From Methanotrichaceae archaeon (GTDB taxonomy: Archaea; Halobacteriota; Methanosarcinia; Methanotrichales; Methanotrichaceae), in NCBI GenBank assembly GCA_013178225.1, contig JABLXE010000004.1, positions 124,001 to 188,000 on the forward strand: DNA of 64,000 bases, in the 5' to 3' direction. Positions 50,775-61,146 of this stretch are shown here, in pieces. Numbering within the stretch: the first letter of the stretch is position 1; each line of letters begins with the position of its first letter. The position numbers and the translations under genes were made by a program. The notes under the pieces are model-generated. The model was not told the DNA's origin. It was given only the letters and a program-made list of their open reading frames with translations, and did not search any database.

Positions 50775-51425
50775 ATGAGACACGCGATAATTCTGCTGCT
50801 ATTGGCGGTTTTGGCTTCTCCCGCTATGGGGGATATGAGGTCCGATCTCCTTAATCAGCAAAATGCGGGAATGGGCCAGCTTGAGCTGTCTTCGGGCACG
50901 ATCTATTTTCCCTGGTCCGAGCAGGAGAACAGCGCTGCCCGGCCGTCGTCCTGCGGGGTCATGCCCACCTGCTGTCCGACCAAAGTGAACGTCTTCATGG
51001 AAGGAGCGCGGTCGCAGGAGCAGGTTTCAGACCTAAAGGCTTTGAACACGGTCAAAGAGAGAAACATCATTTACGATGAGGCCCAGACCCAAGTCTCTGG
51101 GGAAGGGGCCGGAAACTCTATGGAGATTTCTGTTACCGGCAAAGAAGAGAGCTATAAAGGCATGGACTTTGGCGGAGATTGTGGCGACTTCGGGATTGAG
51201 AACAGGATTGACGAGGTCCTGACATCAGACCCCAGCAGCCGCAGCTCCAGGTCCAGCTTCGGACCGCAGGACCAGAGAAATTACATGGACATCGATGTAA
51301 GCGGGATAACTGTGACTGCCATTAACACCGTTCCCGACGGAAGTGCAGTGGCCACATCCAACATCATCATAAAGCCGGTGCAGATCATCGAGTCGCCTTC
51401 TGAAGCGGCCGAGAAGCTGAGATAA
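50775..51425 (+). CDS. Exported hypothetical protein (216 aa)
   Basis: Signal peptide 1-19 (MRHAIILLLLAVLASPAMG). The mature part has a Cys-rich patch (SCGVMPTCCPTK), many Ser/Gln/Asp, a predicted-beta middle (SMEISVTGKEESYKGMDFG) and a second Cys in GGDCGDFG. No recognised family. It follows the restriction scar and stands alone. Its likely place is the cell surface. Confidence 0.7.
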   Translation: MRHAIILLLLAVLASPAMGDMRSDLLNQQNAGMGQLELSSGTIYFPWSEQENSAARPSSCGVMPTCCPTKVNVFMEGARSQEQVSDLKALNTVKERNIIYDEAQTQVSGEGAGNSMEISVTGKEESYKGMDFGGDCGDFGIENRIDEVLTSDPSSRSSRSSFGPQDQRNYMDIDVSGITVTAINTVPDGSAVATSNIIIKPVQIIESPSEAAEKLR

Positions 51426-51427
51426 AA

Positions 51428-51472
51428 ATTTCTCTAGCTTCTTTTATCTCCTCTTTATCTCCTCTTTATTTG
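51428..51472 (+). terminator. Pyrimidine-rich terminator between convergent genes
   Basis: TTTCTCTAGCTTCTTTTATCTCCTCTTTATCTCC continues into CTCTTTATTTG; the unit TATCTCCTCTT is repeated. It follows the exported protein stop and precedes the end of the cupin gene. Confidence 0.5.
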
Positions 51473-51786
51473 TAATCCTCCCTGGGAGGAGAAAAGGTAT
51501 CTACCACCCTGGCTTTCTCCAGAACCACGGCCCCATGGGAGACGCCTGCCGGGGCATAGTAGCAATCTCCAGCCGACAGCTCAGCGCTATTGTCTCCTAC
51601 GGTAATTATGAGCCTTCCTGAGACCACATATCCCAGCTGTTCCTGGGGATGAGAGTGGCTGGGAATCTCAGCTCCCGTCTCCAATATGAATTCGCAGGTC
51701 ATCATCTTCCCGCCCTCGGCAAGCGTCCTTCGCACCAGGCCGGGCACAACTTGCACGGGAACGGCATCCGAATATCTAAAGAACAT
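51466..51786 (-). CDS. Small cupin-domain protein
   Basis: 106 aa single cupin barrel. Metal ligands: His-x-His in PSHSHPQEQLGYVVSG (two His, one Gln/Glu) and His in PAGVSHGAV; the GxxH...E pattern fits a mononuclear metal site. Such proteins are isomerases, dioxygenases or sensors. The start is set at ATG 51786; a longer reading to 51813 is possible. Function unknown. Confidence 0.82.
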   Translation of the reverse strand: MFFRYSDAVPVQVVPGLVRRTLAEGGKMMTCEFILETGAEIPSHSHPQEQLGYVVSGRLIITVGDNSAELSAGDCYYAPAGVSHGAVVLEKARVVDTFSPPREDYK

Positions 51787-51848
51787 AGTATTGGGCCCCG
51801 CAGCTCGAATCAAAATGCTCGATCATTATTTCGATCTTGCCGCTCTTC

Positions 51849-52733
51849 TCAAGCCTTCCACTTGATGATATTGCCTTTGATCTTCAAGACGCCGTTCTTC
51901 TCCAGTATTTTTGCGAGATCTTCGGCCACATCACGTCCATCGATATCTAATTGATTGCCATTTTTCTCGAATTGCATCTGGCAGCGTTCGGCAAAATCGT
52001 CGATCTCAGTCTTCCCCCTGCCCGGCTCCTCCACCATATCCTTCATCAGGAAGCCCATGGCCATGATCTTCAAGCATTCATCCGGAAAAGCCTCCCGGAA
52101 ATCATCCTCTATCTCCTCCTCCAGGGCGGCCGAGAACTCGTCGATATAAACTCCATAAGTTTTTTCCAGATTTAAAGAGAGCGTGCTCCTGGAAAGACTG
52201 CTGTCAGGGATCGAACCCACAGAAGAAACCGGAATGCGTAGAAGGGGATCCTCGATTTGGACGCTGGATTCTTCTATTTTTATATCATTTCTTTGGAAAG
52301 CATCATCCACGAAGTCTATAATTTTGCTGGCTTCTAGAATTTCCTTCAACCGCAATAGGATATCCGTCAGGGGCCGTTCTTCATCGTCATCGTCAGAATT
52401 CGCCTCATGATTTTTCTTGAATTCCTCGATCTGTCCCGTGAGCAGGCTCCGTTTTTCGCTCATTAAGGGATCGATTTCCAGCAAGAATTTTTCTTCGAAC
52501 TCCTCTGGCTTGACTCCTTTGTCCAAGAGGGATTGGGCAACCCTGAAATAACGTTCGAACTCGTCTATGTTTTCGGTCTTTCCCTTAAGCTCGCTAAGCC
52601 TTCCCAGCAGATAGTATTTGGTTTCTATGCTGCTGTCGATAAATGCCTTCAACTCTACCTTCATCCCTGCATTCTTGAGGTGCTTTGAAATCAACTTGGC
52701 ATCCTCTTCGCAATACTCTCCCAGCTTAAGCAT
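51849..52733 (-). CDS. Acidic, mainly helical hypothetical protein (294 aa)
   Basis: No family recognised. Highly acidic with an Asp run (NSDDDDEERP), long helices (ELKGKTENIDEFERYFRVAQSLL) and a C-terminal small wHTH- or PUA-like beta part (DVAEDLAKILEKNGVLKIKGNIIKWKA). No signal peptide or membrane segment. Codon use resembles neighbours. Could bind another protein; no more can be said. Confidence 0.6.
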   Translation of the reverse strand: MLKLGEYCEEDAKLISKHLKNAGMKVELKAFIDSSIETKYYLLGRLSELKGKTENIDEFERYFRVAQSLLDKGVKPEEFEEKFLLEIDPLMSEKRSLLTGQIEEFKKNHEANSDDDDEERPLTDILLRLKEILEASKIIDFVDDAFQRNDIKIEESSVQIEDPLLRIPVSSVGSIPDSSLSRSTLSLNLEKTYGVYIDEFSAALEEEIEDDFREAFPDECLKIMAMGFLMKDMVEEPGRGKTEIDDFAERCQMQFEKNGNQLDIDGRDVAEDLAKILEKNGVLKIKGNIIKWKA

Positions 52734-53032
52734 AGAAAGGTGCTCTTGCAGCTTGGAGGATAAGAGCCTTTACATGTCAACAATTTATCTGAAGACAAGA
52801 CGGAATGCGAAAGGGCCATGCCAGGGAATCTAGATTGCTTCTGATTTGAAATGATACAGTTGCAAGAAAACACAATTCGAGGAACGGATCCTGGTCGATT
52901 CAAGGTTTTTATATTTCACTTTTGTAGTAATTTAATTGACCTGCCGATGGCGTTCTCGCGATCTGTTCGGATCCGTTGGTCGCAGTCGTCTATATAATTC
53001 AATCATACAACTATAATATTGAGGGCGATCTC
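52734..53032. other. Intergenic segment with two TATA-like boxes
   Basis: No gene seen. TTTTTATATTTC (about 52904-52915) and TCTATATAATTC (52989-53000) are TATA-like on the plus strand; the second is right for the 35-aa membrane protein at 53033. Confidence 0.4.
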
Positions 53033-53140
53033 ATGGAAGTTTACATTTTCGTTCTATTGGCCGTCATCTTGGGCATTTTCCTGTGGTGGTCCATCCTGGC
53101 GATATCCGGATTGCGAGACCGGACGCTGCCTCCCCGCTAG
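53033..53140 (+). CDS. Very small membrane protein (35 aa)
   Basis: MEVYIFVLLAVILGIFLWWS then ILAISGLRDRTLPPR: one membrane helix of about 22 residues and a short basic tail. The ATG is preceded by GAGGGCGATC as ribosome site and by TATATAAT 40 bp upstream. Too short for most gene finders. The promoter, ribosome site and clean hydrophobic profile make it a probable gene. Function unknown. Confidence 0.55.
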   Translation: MEVYIFVLLAVILGIFLWWSILAISGLRDRTLPPR

Positions 53141-53249
53141 GCTGAAACGATAGGGCATTTTCTCTTTCCCGCCCCGGCATCTGCGCATCATTCCGTCATG
53201 AGAATCCTTCCGTTCCTGCAGAGTCCCAACTATAAGTGCTAGATGCGGT

Positions 53250-53630
53250 CAGTTTTCATAGACCGGCCCTGGCAGAGTCGCTTTCCATAAAAGGGCCCAA
53301 TCTGAGTGGCGCTGGTCTGCCCGGCTCAAACCTCAAAGGATCTCGATTAAACGATTTGGATTGCCAGATGCAAATATTGCCGGCGCTGACCTGAGCGATT
53401 TCAGAGTTATCGGGAGCCAATCTATCGGGCCCAGATCCCACTAAAAAAAACAGGCTTGCCGGATCTGGCCCGGCTCTTGCAACTTTAAAAGGGTTCCCCT
53501 TGCCCTGCGCCCACCTGATAGGAGCCCGCCTCAATTGGGTTGACCTGAGCGATAGCTGCATTTCCGATTGCCAGTTCTCCAGGACAGAGTTCTTTGGGCC
53601 AACTTAAGCGGATCTGGCCTTAGCGGATCG
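53250..53630 (+). pseudogene. Decayed pentapeptide-repeat protein
   Basis: A(D/N)LxX-type repeats are readable in shifting frames: GPNLSGAGLPGSNLKGSRL (from 53284), AGADLSDFRVIG (another frame), GANLSGPDPTKK (after a frameshift), HLIGARLNWVDLSDSCISDCQFS, and after a TAA at 53605, ADLALADRT. Pentapeptide proteins fold as right-handed quadrilateral helices. Several stops and shifts show it is no longer functional. Confidence 0.65.
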
Positions 53631-53653
53631 GACAGTGGGACCAAGTTCTTCGC

Positions 53654-54208
53654 TTATGGATTTTTATTTTCTGGCGAATTCTCCCGCTCCATTTTATGGA
53701 TTCGAGCACGAGCGGTCCAGATCACACCCAGGAAATAGGCGGTCACTCCAAATACCAGAGCGATTCCTGCACCCAGCCACAGTATGTTTATGCTGTGGTC
53801 CCAGGTGACCACATTGCGCAGGAATATCACCACCAGCATTACCGAGATCAGAGTCAAAAGGCGCTCTTTGAGGTCGTCCAGCGTATCTATATGAAGCCAC
53901 CGGGGCATTTCAAAGTCGCTGTTGATGAACAGCTGGTAAAGACCCAGGGCGATGATGTACAGAACGGTTCCGAGAAGCAACGAGTCTATCAGCTCTATGA
54001 CATCAACATATAAGAGCCTCGATGTATTGTCATTGTGATAAGGATAACCACCAGAAAGAAGGCTCACCAGAATATTGACGACTTCAAGTCCGGACAAGAA
54101 AAGTGCCGTCACTGAAGCCAGGAGTGAGCCTATAACCGCGATAAGTATTAGACACGGACTTTTAGAGAGGACTCGATCTAATAAACCTCTGGTTTTGCGC
54201 TCGGTCAT
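53654..54208 (-). CDS. UPF0114 (YqhA) family membrane protein
   Basis: 184 aa with four membrane segments: LILIAVIGSLLASVTALFL, VIELIDSLLLGTVLYIIALGLYQLF, LISVMLVVIFLRNVVTW and LWLGAGIALVFGVTAYFLGVIW, plus the family ELIDxxLLGTVLxIIxxGLYxLF core. Function is unknown in any organism I recall. Start ATG 54208. Adjacent to remnants, so its transcription unit is its own. Confidence 0.85.
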   Translation of the reverse strand: MTERKTRGLLDRVLSKSPCLILIAVIGSLLASVTALFLSGLEVVNILVSLLSGGYPYHNDNTSRLLYVDVIELIDSLLLGTVLYIIALGLYQLFINSDFEMPRWLHIDTLDDLKERLLTLISVMLVVIFLRNVVTWDHSINILWLGAGIALVFGVTAYFLGVIWTARARIHKMERENSPENKNP

Positions 54209-54712
54209 GATATCACCTCTTGAGGAACTAAATTCAGCGATTACACCTTCCCCAAAGTCGGCCTGAAGACGGCGATTCGAGGCGAATCAATTGTCTTTTG
54301 CAGATAATTATACCAGATGGCCTCCCCTGAGAATATTCGATCAATTCCTTCAAAACTCCCTGGCAACTACCGCAACCTGTTATTCCTGGTCTCATTCTCC
54401 CGATGGATGGAATAAATTAAACCTTGATCTCGTACCATCACTGCTTATGTTTAAAAGGTTAAAATATTTAGAACTTATCATGCTAGTGGTGGATCATGTG
54501 CTCCAGGAGACGGGCAAAAGAATTAAAATATATCTAACCGACATATTGCAGGCGTTGCACCTGGCATTCGCCAGGGGAGAATGGAGGTCAGATTTCCTAT
54601 CCACAATGATTGCGTATAACGATTGCACATCAACAACTGGAACAATCCGGACAAACCCAATAGCTCGAGCTGTAATGAAAGCGAAGAAAGCGAAAAAAGG
54701 AGATGCAATACG
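54209..54712. other. Long intergenic gap without a supported gene
   Basis: A 90-codon reading (54447-54716) and a longer one from 54291 are open but look unlike protein and merge into the next gene's ribosome site. A 6-bp hairpin CCTGGC-ATTC-GCCAGG (54560-54575) and an AT-rich part (54440-54535) with TTAAAATATTTAG are noted. AAAAAAGGAGATG at 54694-54706 is the ribosome site of the next gene. Confidence 0.45.
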
Positions 54713-55636
54713 ATGATGATTAAGATCTTAACGGCGACGATACTCATTACATCTTTGCTGGGGTGCGCCTTGGCAATAGATATTGAAAATGGTGTGGAAA
54801 TGAGGTTTGGCGAAGCAGCTGCCGAGAGGCTATTCGAGATGGGAATTGGCGAACCTTGGGTTGGCGGCAATCCGCCTTCCTACGACGAGTATTACTCATT
54901 TAAGGGAGAGAATCCCAAAAAGCACATCGAAATCCCCAAGAAGCATGAGATAAAAGGCCAGATGCCAAGCACAGTTTATTTCAGTTACAAAATGCAGTCT
55001 ATACCATACTCGCAATATCAGACCTATTCTGCATATACCGAAGCCAGCTCGCTGTGGATAGCAGGAACCACAAGCTGGACCCAATATGCTCAAGTTCCCC
55101 AGGGATCTGTTCTCACTCTCCTGGCAAATGCTCGAACAGGCGGCAGCGGATATCTCTACGAGATCGCCCCTGATGGAAAGCTCTCCAAGAACAGCTTTTA
55201 CTTCTTCCCTGGAACCAGCCAGATCAGCTTCTATTCAGACGCAATCGGACAGCACGTGCTGCTCTTCGTGATCGGCAGTCAGGCCAGCAATGCAATTGTC
55301 ATAGATGTGGCAAGCAATTATCCATCGCCAATTGCCGTCTATTCACCCGGGCAGATTTATCCTCCTTCAGCGTCTCCATCAACTGGCGACACGCCGGTGA
55401 CAATCAGCTCACAGGCCATGAGAGGGTATCAGGTGTTCTTAGATGGAAACTACATCGGCACTGAAGGCACTGTCGGCGACACCCCGGATGGAAAATTCAG
55501 CTTCCGGGTTGTCGGAAACCGAAATCACGATATCAGGGTCTACGACGGTCAGTTCAACTACCCCAAGACCATGTACTTTGAGAGAGGGATACTAAAGATA
55601 ATCTACGTGGAACCAGGGATCGCGGTCTACAACTGA
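54713..55636 (+). CDS. Exported hypothetical protein (307 aa)
   Basis: Signal peptide MMIKILTATILITSLLGCALA, with Cys18 in LLGCALA, a possible lipobox-like site. Then mainly beta: STVYFSYKMQSIPYSQYQ, WIAGTTSWTQYAQVPQGSVLTLL, FYSDAIGQHVLLFVIGS, and a late PEGA-like domain (TPVTISSQAMRGYQVFLDGNYIGTEGTVGDTPDGKFSFRVVG) ending KIIYVEPG. PEGA-type folds occur in surface proteins. Start ATG 54713 has GGAGATG upstream. A hairpin follows the stop. Confidence 0.72.
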   Translation: MMIKILTATILITSLLGCALAIDIENGVEMRFGEAAAERLFEMGIGEPWVGGNPPSYDEYYSFKGENPKKHIEIPKKHEIKGQMPSTVYFSYKMQSIPYSQYQTYSAYTEASSLWIAGTTSWTQYAQVPQGSVLTLLANARTGGSGYLYEIAPDGKLSKNSFYFFPGTSQISFYSDAIGQHVLLFVIGSQASNAIVIDVASNYPSPIAVYSPGQIYPPSASPSTGDTPVTISSQAMRGYQVFLDGNYIGTEGTVGDTPDGKFSFRVVGNRNHDIRVYDGQFNYPKTMYFERGILKIIYVEPGIAVYN

Positions 55637-55647
55637 CCGGAAATGCT

Positions 55648-55668
55648 GATCTCAATTTTTCTGAGATC
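55648..55668 (+). terminator. Hairpin after the exported 307-aa protein
   Basis: GATCTCA (55648-55654) and TGAGATC (55662-55668) form a perfect 7-bp stem around a T-rich ATTTTTC loop, 11 bp after the stop. Confidence 0.45.
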
Positions 55669-55854
55669 GGGGTGGAGCAGTTCACGGAAATTTAGCCACC
55701 TGCCAGGCCTTCAGCATTTTGATCGAACGGACTGCCAACCCCAATAATTTTTAGTGAGATGTACTGCTGCTAAAAGACAACTCAAGATCGAACCGCCGAA
55801 CTTTGATCTCTATTCGATTCGCCACCTTTTTACCTCCTTCTCTCCTAATTGCAG

Positions 55855-57015
<1,161 letters not shown>

Positions 57016-57019
57016 AAGG

Positions 57020-57075
57020 GCGAAAATGTAAGCGGGAAGAAAGAAGGAGACGAGAAAAAGGCAAAACAAAAAGAG
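57020..57075 (-). terminator. U-rich tract after the PUA gene (minus strand)
   Basis: The plus strand is purine-rich (GAAGAAAGAAGGAGACGAG and AAAAAGGCAAAACAAAAAG), so minus-strand RNA has U/C-rich runs just past the PUA stop codon. Confidence 0.35.
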
Positions 57076-57084
57076 GCATCAAAG

Positions 57085-57537
57085 CTAATCTTCTGCCGCC
57101 TTGCGGGTCTGGACCGCGGCCCCGCGCCGGATCTGCAGCATCTCTTCAGGCGAGAGGGCCGCCCGGCCGGTAGCCAGCAGCCGGTCCTGGCCATCCACCA
57201 CCAGCAGCTCCTCGCCCGCCCGCACCTCGGGGTCGACAGCTACGACGTGACGGGCGAAGACATTTCCCCCCCTGGCAATGAAGGGAGCAGCCTCGTCGGA
57301 TACCACCACCCTCAACCTCGGCGCCGGAAGTGCAGAATGAAGCCTCTCTGCACCCAGCATGCTGAGCGTGAGCATGCCGTCTCCTGCCCGGACGGTGGCC
57401 AGCCGTTCTTTTCCAGCATAGAGATATCTGAGCCTGCCTGTGCTGGAGAGACCAAAGGTAGCATCATCGGGAAAGAGCGCCTCTCCTGCACCCCGCCCGA
57501 ACTGAAGATCGGCAATCAACCTAGCGCGTTTCAGCAT
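57085..57537 (-). CDS. PUA-domain protein (RNA-binding)
   Basis: 150 aa. The first 70 residues resemble the pre-PUA domain (RARLIADLQFGRGAGEALFPDDATFGLSSTGRLRYLY) of archaeosine TGT-like proteins; the last 75 are PUA: LRVVVSDEAAPFIARGGNVFARHVVAVDPEVRAGEELLVVDGQDRLLATGRAALS. This resembles the archaeosine-modification C-terminal module without the enzyme. ATG 57537 follows AGGAGAGACG. It may bind tRNA or rRNA. Confidence 0.85.
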   Translation of the reverse strand: MLKRARLIADLQFGRGAGEALFPDDATFGLSSTGRLRYLYAGKERLATVRAGDGMLTLSMLGAERLHSALPAPRLRVVVSDEAAPFIARGGNVFARHVVAVDPEVRAGEELLVVDGQDRLLATGRAALSPEEMLQIRRGAAVQTRKAAED

Positions 57538-57622
57538 CGTCTCTCCTGTCTGAAGCGTGAATTAGAAAAGTCTTATGGTGATTCAATCCACCGGAGTCCT
57601 GGAAGGCTCGCCGGGGAATAAT

Positions 57623-58261
57623 TCAATTCCTGCCGCCGCGAATCAGCCGCTCCTCCTTTGCGGCCCGCCTGGATGCATCCCGCCTCTTGATGAACGTCAA
57701 TATGATAATTATGCCTCCCGCGAGAAGGGAGCCGAAAATGAGGGCCAGAACAGACAGTATTTCGAACAGGAGATTACTGAAGAATACCTGTCCAACCGCC
57801 AGCACTGCATCAGGTCCCTCGGAGCCCGGAGGATACGAGGCCGAGAGCAGATATTCTCCTGGTTGATCGATCTGGAAGGCCAGAACGGACTGGCCAGAGC
57901 GGCCCCCTAGGTCATAGCTCATCTGCGAGAAGGGAGGATAAGTGGGAACCAGGAAGCCTTCCGTCTTGTTTATGATCCTGATCTCCAGCCCGGAAATATC
58001 ATCTCCCGTTGAGTAGATCCGGCCCTCGGCCGCACTCAGGCTCTCATAGAAGATGGTGTACTCGCCTGCAGCGGGAAGATCAAGGCTGCTTTCTCCGGGA
58101 ACTATCACCTGGGTCAGGCCTTCGGTGATGCTGCCAAGTCCAGACATCAGCAGCTGAAAAGACATGGCCGTCCCGGCAATAATTATCAATGCAGCAAGCG
58201 CATAATACCAGGGGCTGGGTTTAATGCTGGAATCAAACATCCTCTTTTCCACCGGGGCCAT
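57623..58261 (-). CDS. Membrane protein with extracellular beta domain (212 aa)
   Basis: Two membrane helices, near the N-terminus (YYALAALIIIAGTAMSFQLLM) and before the end (LFEILSVLALIFGSLLAGGIIIILTFI), with about 110 residues of beta structure between (PGESSLDLPAAGEYTIFYE, GLEIRIINKTEGFLVPTYP, VLAFQIDQPGEYLLSASYPPG) outside, and a basic cytosolic tail. ATG 58261 or 58240 could be the start. Family not recognised; its hinge resembles sensory or carrier-domain proteins. Confidence 0.65.
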   Translation of the reverse strand: MAPVEKRMFDSSIKPSPWYYALAALIIIAGTAMSFQLLMSGLGSITEGLTQVIVPGESSLDLPAAGEYTIFYESLSAAEGRIYSTGDDISGLEIRIINKTEGFLVPTYPPFSQMSYDLGGRSGQSVLAFQIDQPGEYLLSASYPPGSEGPDAVLAVGQVFFSNLLFEILSVLALIFGSLLAGGIIIILTFIKRRDASRRAAKEERLIRGGRN

Positions 58262-58436
58262 TGAGCCTAGAATTCAGATCCCCTTCATGATTATAAATTC
58301 AACTGCTCGGAAAAGAATGAGGCCCGGATCATATTGTTGGGTCCCAAGTCATCGACAAAAGGATAAAGAATACCATAATCTATTTTGCTCACCTCATTAC
58401 ATCTCCACCAATCTCGATCTCATAACGGTGATTTGA

Positions 58437-59681
58437 TTGCAACCCCTAGATGCCGTCGATCCTGAAATTGCGGCCGCCGTCCAAGGAGAGCTGGAGCGGC
58501 AGCGCAACAACCTCATACTGATCGCCTCCGAAAACTTCGCCAGCCGGGCAGTTATGCAGGCCCAGGGCTGCGTTATGACCAACAAGTACGCAGAGGGCTA
58601 TCCTGGAAGACGCTACTATCGCGGCACCAAGTACGTAGACGTGGCCGAAGAGCTGGCCATCGAACGCTGCCAGAAGCTCTTCGGTGCCGAGCACGTGAAC
58701 GTTCAGCCGCACAGCGGCACTCAGGCCAACATGGCCGGCTACTTCGCGGTTCTAAAGCCGGGCGACACGGTCATGGGCATGAACCTGGCCCACGGGGGCC
58801 ATCTTTCTCATGGCAGCCCCATCAACTTCTCGGGCAAGATGTACAAGATAGTGCCCTACAGCGTCTCCAAGGATACCGAGATGCTGGACTACAGCGAGAT
58901 GGCGGCCATCGCCAGAAAGAGCAAGCCCAATATGATTGTGGTGGGAGCATCCGCCTATCCCCGCTTAATCGACTTCAAAGTAGTGCGTGAGATCGCCGAC
59001 GAAGTCGGAGCCCTGGTTATGGCCGATATCGCCCACATTGCCGGACTGGTGGCAGCGGGAGTTCACCCAACACCGGTCCCTTACTCTGACATCGTCACCA
59101 CCACCACCCACAAGACCCTGCGGGGCCCCAGGGGCGCGCTGATCATGTGCACCAGCGAACTCGCCTCTGCCATAGATCGCTCGGTCTTCCCCGGCACCCA
59201 GGGCGGCCCGTTCATGCAGGCCATTGCCGCCAAGGCGGTGGCCTTCAAGGAGGCTTTGACCCAGGAGTTCAGAGACTATCAGGCGCAGGTGGTCAAGAAT
59301 GCAGCCGCTCTGGCGGACAGGCTTTTGCAGAACGACTTCAAGCTGGTCTCAGGCGGAACAGACAACCACCTGATGCTGGTTAAGCTGCTGAAAGAGGGAA
59401 TTACCGGAAAAGAGGCGGACGAGACCCTGGAGAGAGCAGGGATCACTCTGAACAAGAATATGATACCCTTTGACCCGGCAACACCCTTCGTTACCAGCGG
59501 GATTCGCATCGGAACCCCGTGCGTCACCACCAGAGGCATGAAGGAGCAGCAGATGGCGGAGATAGCGGACCTGATAACCAGGGTTCTGCGGGATATCAAG
59601 AACGAAGACACCATCGCCTCCACCAGAGCAGAGGTGAAGGCGCTGTGTGACCGCTTCCCGCTGTATCCAGACCTGACATGA
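58437..59681 (+). CDS. glyA: Serine hydroxymethyltransferase (GlyA)
   Basis: 414 aa PLP enzyme interconverting Ser and Gly with a pterin C1 carrier. [32 protein letters not shown] opening, [29 protein letters not shown], and the PLP Lys in [15 protein letters not shown]. The start is TTG 58437 behind GGTGAT. It overlaps folD as ATGA, so Ser cleavage feeds the folD step. Some methanogens use H4MPT instead of THF here; a folD partner suggests THF-type chemistry. Confidence 0.95.
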   Translation: MQPLDAVDPEIAAAVQGELERQRNNLILIASENFASRAVMQAQGCVMTNKYAEGYPGRRYYRGTKYVDVAEELAIERCQKLFGAEHVNVQPHSGTQANMAGYFAVLKPGDTVMGMNLAHGGHLSHGSPINFSGKMYKIVPYSVSKDTEMLDYSEMAAIARKSKPNMIVVGASAYPRLIDFKVVREIADEVGALVMADIAHIAGLVAAGVHPTPVPYSDIVTTTTHKTLRGPRGALIMCTSELASAIDRSVFPGTQGGPFMQAIAAKAVAFKEALTQEFRDYQAQVVKNAAALADRLLQNDFKLVSGGTDNHLMLVKLLKEGITGKEADETLERAGITLNKNMIPFDPATPFVTSGIRIGTPCVTTRGMKEQQMAEIADLITRVLRDIKNEDTIASTRAEVKALCDRFPLYPDLT

Positions 59682-60541
59682 TAATCGATGGCAAAGCGCT
59701 GGCCTCTCAGGTCGAGGAGGAGAGCCGGAAAAAGATCGAGGAATTGGCCAAGCTGGGCATCGTGCCCGGCCTGGCTACAGTTCTGGTAGGAGAAAATCCG
59801 GCCTCGCAGATGTACGTGCGCCTCAAGCACTCGGCCTGCGGCCGGGTGGGAATCCGTTCCGAGAACGTCCTCCTGCCGGAGGATGCAACCGAAGAGGAGC
59901 TTCTGTCCAAGATCGAAGAGCTCAACGGGCGAAAGGACGTTCACGGCATCCTCCTTCAGCTTCCGCTTCCAAAGGGTATCGACCCAAGACGCGCCATGAT
60001 GACCATCGCCCCGGAAAAGGATGTGGACGGTTTTCATCCCCAGAACATGGGTGCACTTCTCCTGGGCGCGGAGAGGATGGTGCCCTGCACGCCTAAGGGG
60101 ATAATCTATGCCCTGGAAAAGCTAGGGAAGGATCTGCAAGGCGCGGAGGTGGTAATCGTCGGCCACAGCAACGTGGTCGGAAAGCCTCTGGCAGCCATGA
60201 TGCTCAACCGCAACGCCACCGTTCAGGTCTGCCACGTCTTCACCAAGGACCTCTCGAAGCACACCAGAGATGCTGAGGTGCTGGTCGTCGCAGCAGGCGT
60301 TCCGGCTCTGATCAAGGCCGATATGGTCCGGCCTGGAGCTTACGTCTTCGATGTGGGCATCAACCGGGTAGGGGACAAGACTGTTGGCGACGTGGACTTC
60401 GAGGCGGTCAAGGACATTGCCGCAGCCATTACCCCGGTTCCGGGAGGAGTTGGACCTCTGACCGTGGCCATGGTGGTCAGCCAAACTGTGCAGGCGGCAG
60501 AGGAGCAAAGCCAGGAGGTAGGAGGCAACTGTCGCTGGTAA
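59678..60541 (+). CDS. folD: Methylene-THF dehydrogenase/cyclohydrolase (FolD)
   Basis: 287 aa bifunctional enzyme oxidising 5,10-methylene-THF to 10-formyl-THF. Seen: [30 protein letters not shown] with the catalytic Tyr and Lys, [47 protein letters not shown] (NADP site) and [19 protein letters not shown] overlap with glyA. It provides formyl-THF, for example to purine synthesis (purN in this window). THF use in a methanogen is known for Methanosarcinales. Confidence 0.95.
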   Translation: MIIDGKALASQVEEESRKKIEELAKLGIVPGLATVLVGENPASQMYVRLKHSACGRVGIRSENVLLPEDATEEELLSKIEELNGRKDVHGILLQLPLPKGIDPRRAMMTIAPEKDVDGFHPQNMGALLLGAERMVPCTPKGIIYALEKLGKDLQGAEVVIVGHSNVVGKPLAAMMLNRNATVQVCHVFTKDLSKHTRDAEVLVVAAGVPALIKADMVRPGAYVFDVGINRVGDKTVGDVDFEAVKDIAAAITPVPGGVGPLTVAMVVSQTVQAAEEQSQEVGGNCRW

Positions 60542-61146
60542 TCGCCTTCTGCACCGCAAAAGGAGCGGTGATCGGCGGTGACAAGAGGAGCATAATCTTC
60601 GGGGACAGCTCTGCGGATGCGGCCCTGGAGGAGGAGCTCTACTCAGGAAAGATCGGTGATGACCGGAGTCTCTTAAGGAGGGCGGAGGATTTGGGGGCCT
60701 GTTGCCAGATCAGCGACGAGAGAGAGAAGGTATGGCAAAAGGGCGATGTTTTAGTGGGAGAGGTGGCCGAGATCTCCCTCACCACCCAGCGTCGGCGCCG
60801 GATATACCTGACCCGGGGGGCCTACCTCCTGGTCGAAGTAAACGGCCAGGAGGCCGTGGTGAAGGGAAAAGGCCGGTCCGGATGGGTGGTCCTGGGAAAT
60901 AGATTTGCCCAGAAGCTGGCCCATGACTCCATTAGAGATGCCGGGGCCAGGCCGGACCAGACCGTCATCGAGAAGGTTCTGATGCTGGCCGGCACCAGGA
61001 CCGCATCGGTCAGCCGGGATTTCACCGTCCTGAACCTGAACAGCAATCCATCCGATCACGGTCAGTCCGACCCCGAAGCCCGGGTAGAGAAGGCCTTTGC
61101 CGAAGACTGCCGGGAGCTTGGATGGAGCCTATGCGCTCCGCAGTGA
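60529..61146 (+). CDS. DUF2121 family archaeal protein; CTG start suspected
   Basis: DUF2121 (COG4048) proteins of methanogens start with a sequence like MSLVIAFxGKxGAVIGGD. Here the frame reads (L)[23 protein letters not shown] from CTG 60529, with no ATG, GTG or TTG before GTG 60568, which would drop the first beta strand. AGGAGGTAGGAGG just upstream of the CTG is a strong ribosome site. The core [26 protein letters not shown] and [16 protein letters not shown] match the family. 205 aa from CTG or 192 aa from GTG. Function unknown; proteasome-like Ntn fold has been suggested for relatives. Confidence 0.75.
   Translation: MSLVIAFCTAKGAVIGGDKRSIIFGDSSADAALEEELYSGKIGDDRSLLRRAEDLGACCQISDEREKVWQKGDVLVGEVAEISLTTQRRRRIYLTRGAYLLVEVNGQEAVVKGKGRSGWVVLGNRFAQKLAHDSIRDAGARPDQTVIEKVLMLAGTRTASVSRDFTVLNLNSNPSDHGQSDPEARVEKAFAEDCRELGWSLCAPQ

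Noticed and set aside
54291-54716. 141-codon ORF in the gap before the exported protein
   Set aside because: Composition unlike protein; it crosses AT-rich promoter-like DNA and merges into the next ribosome site.
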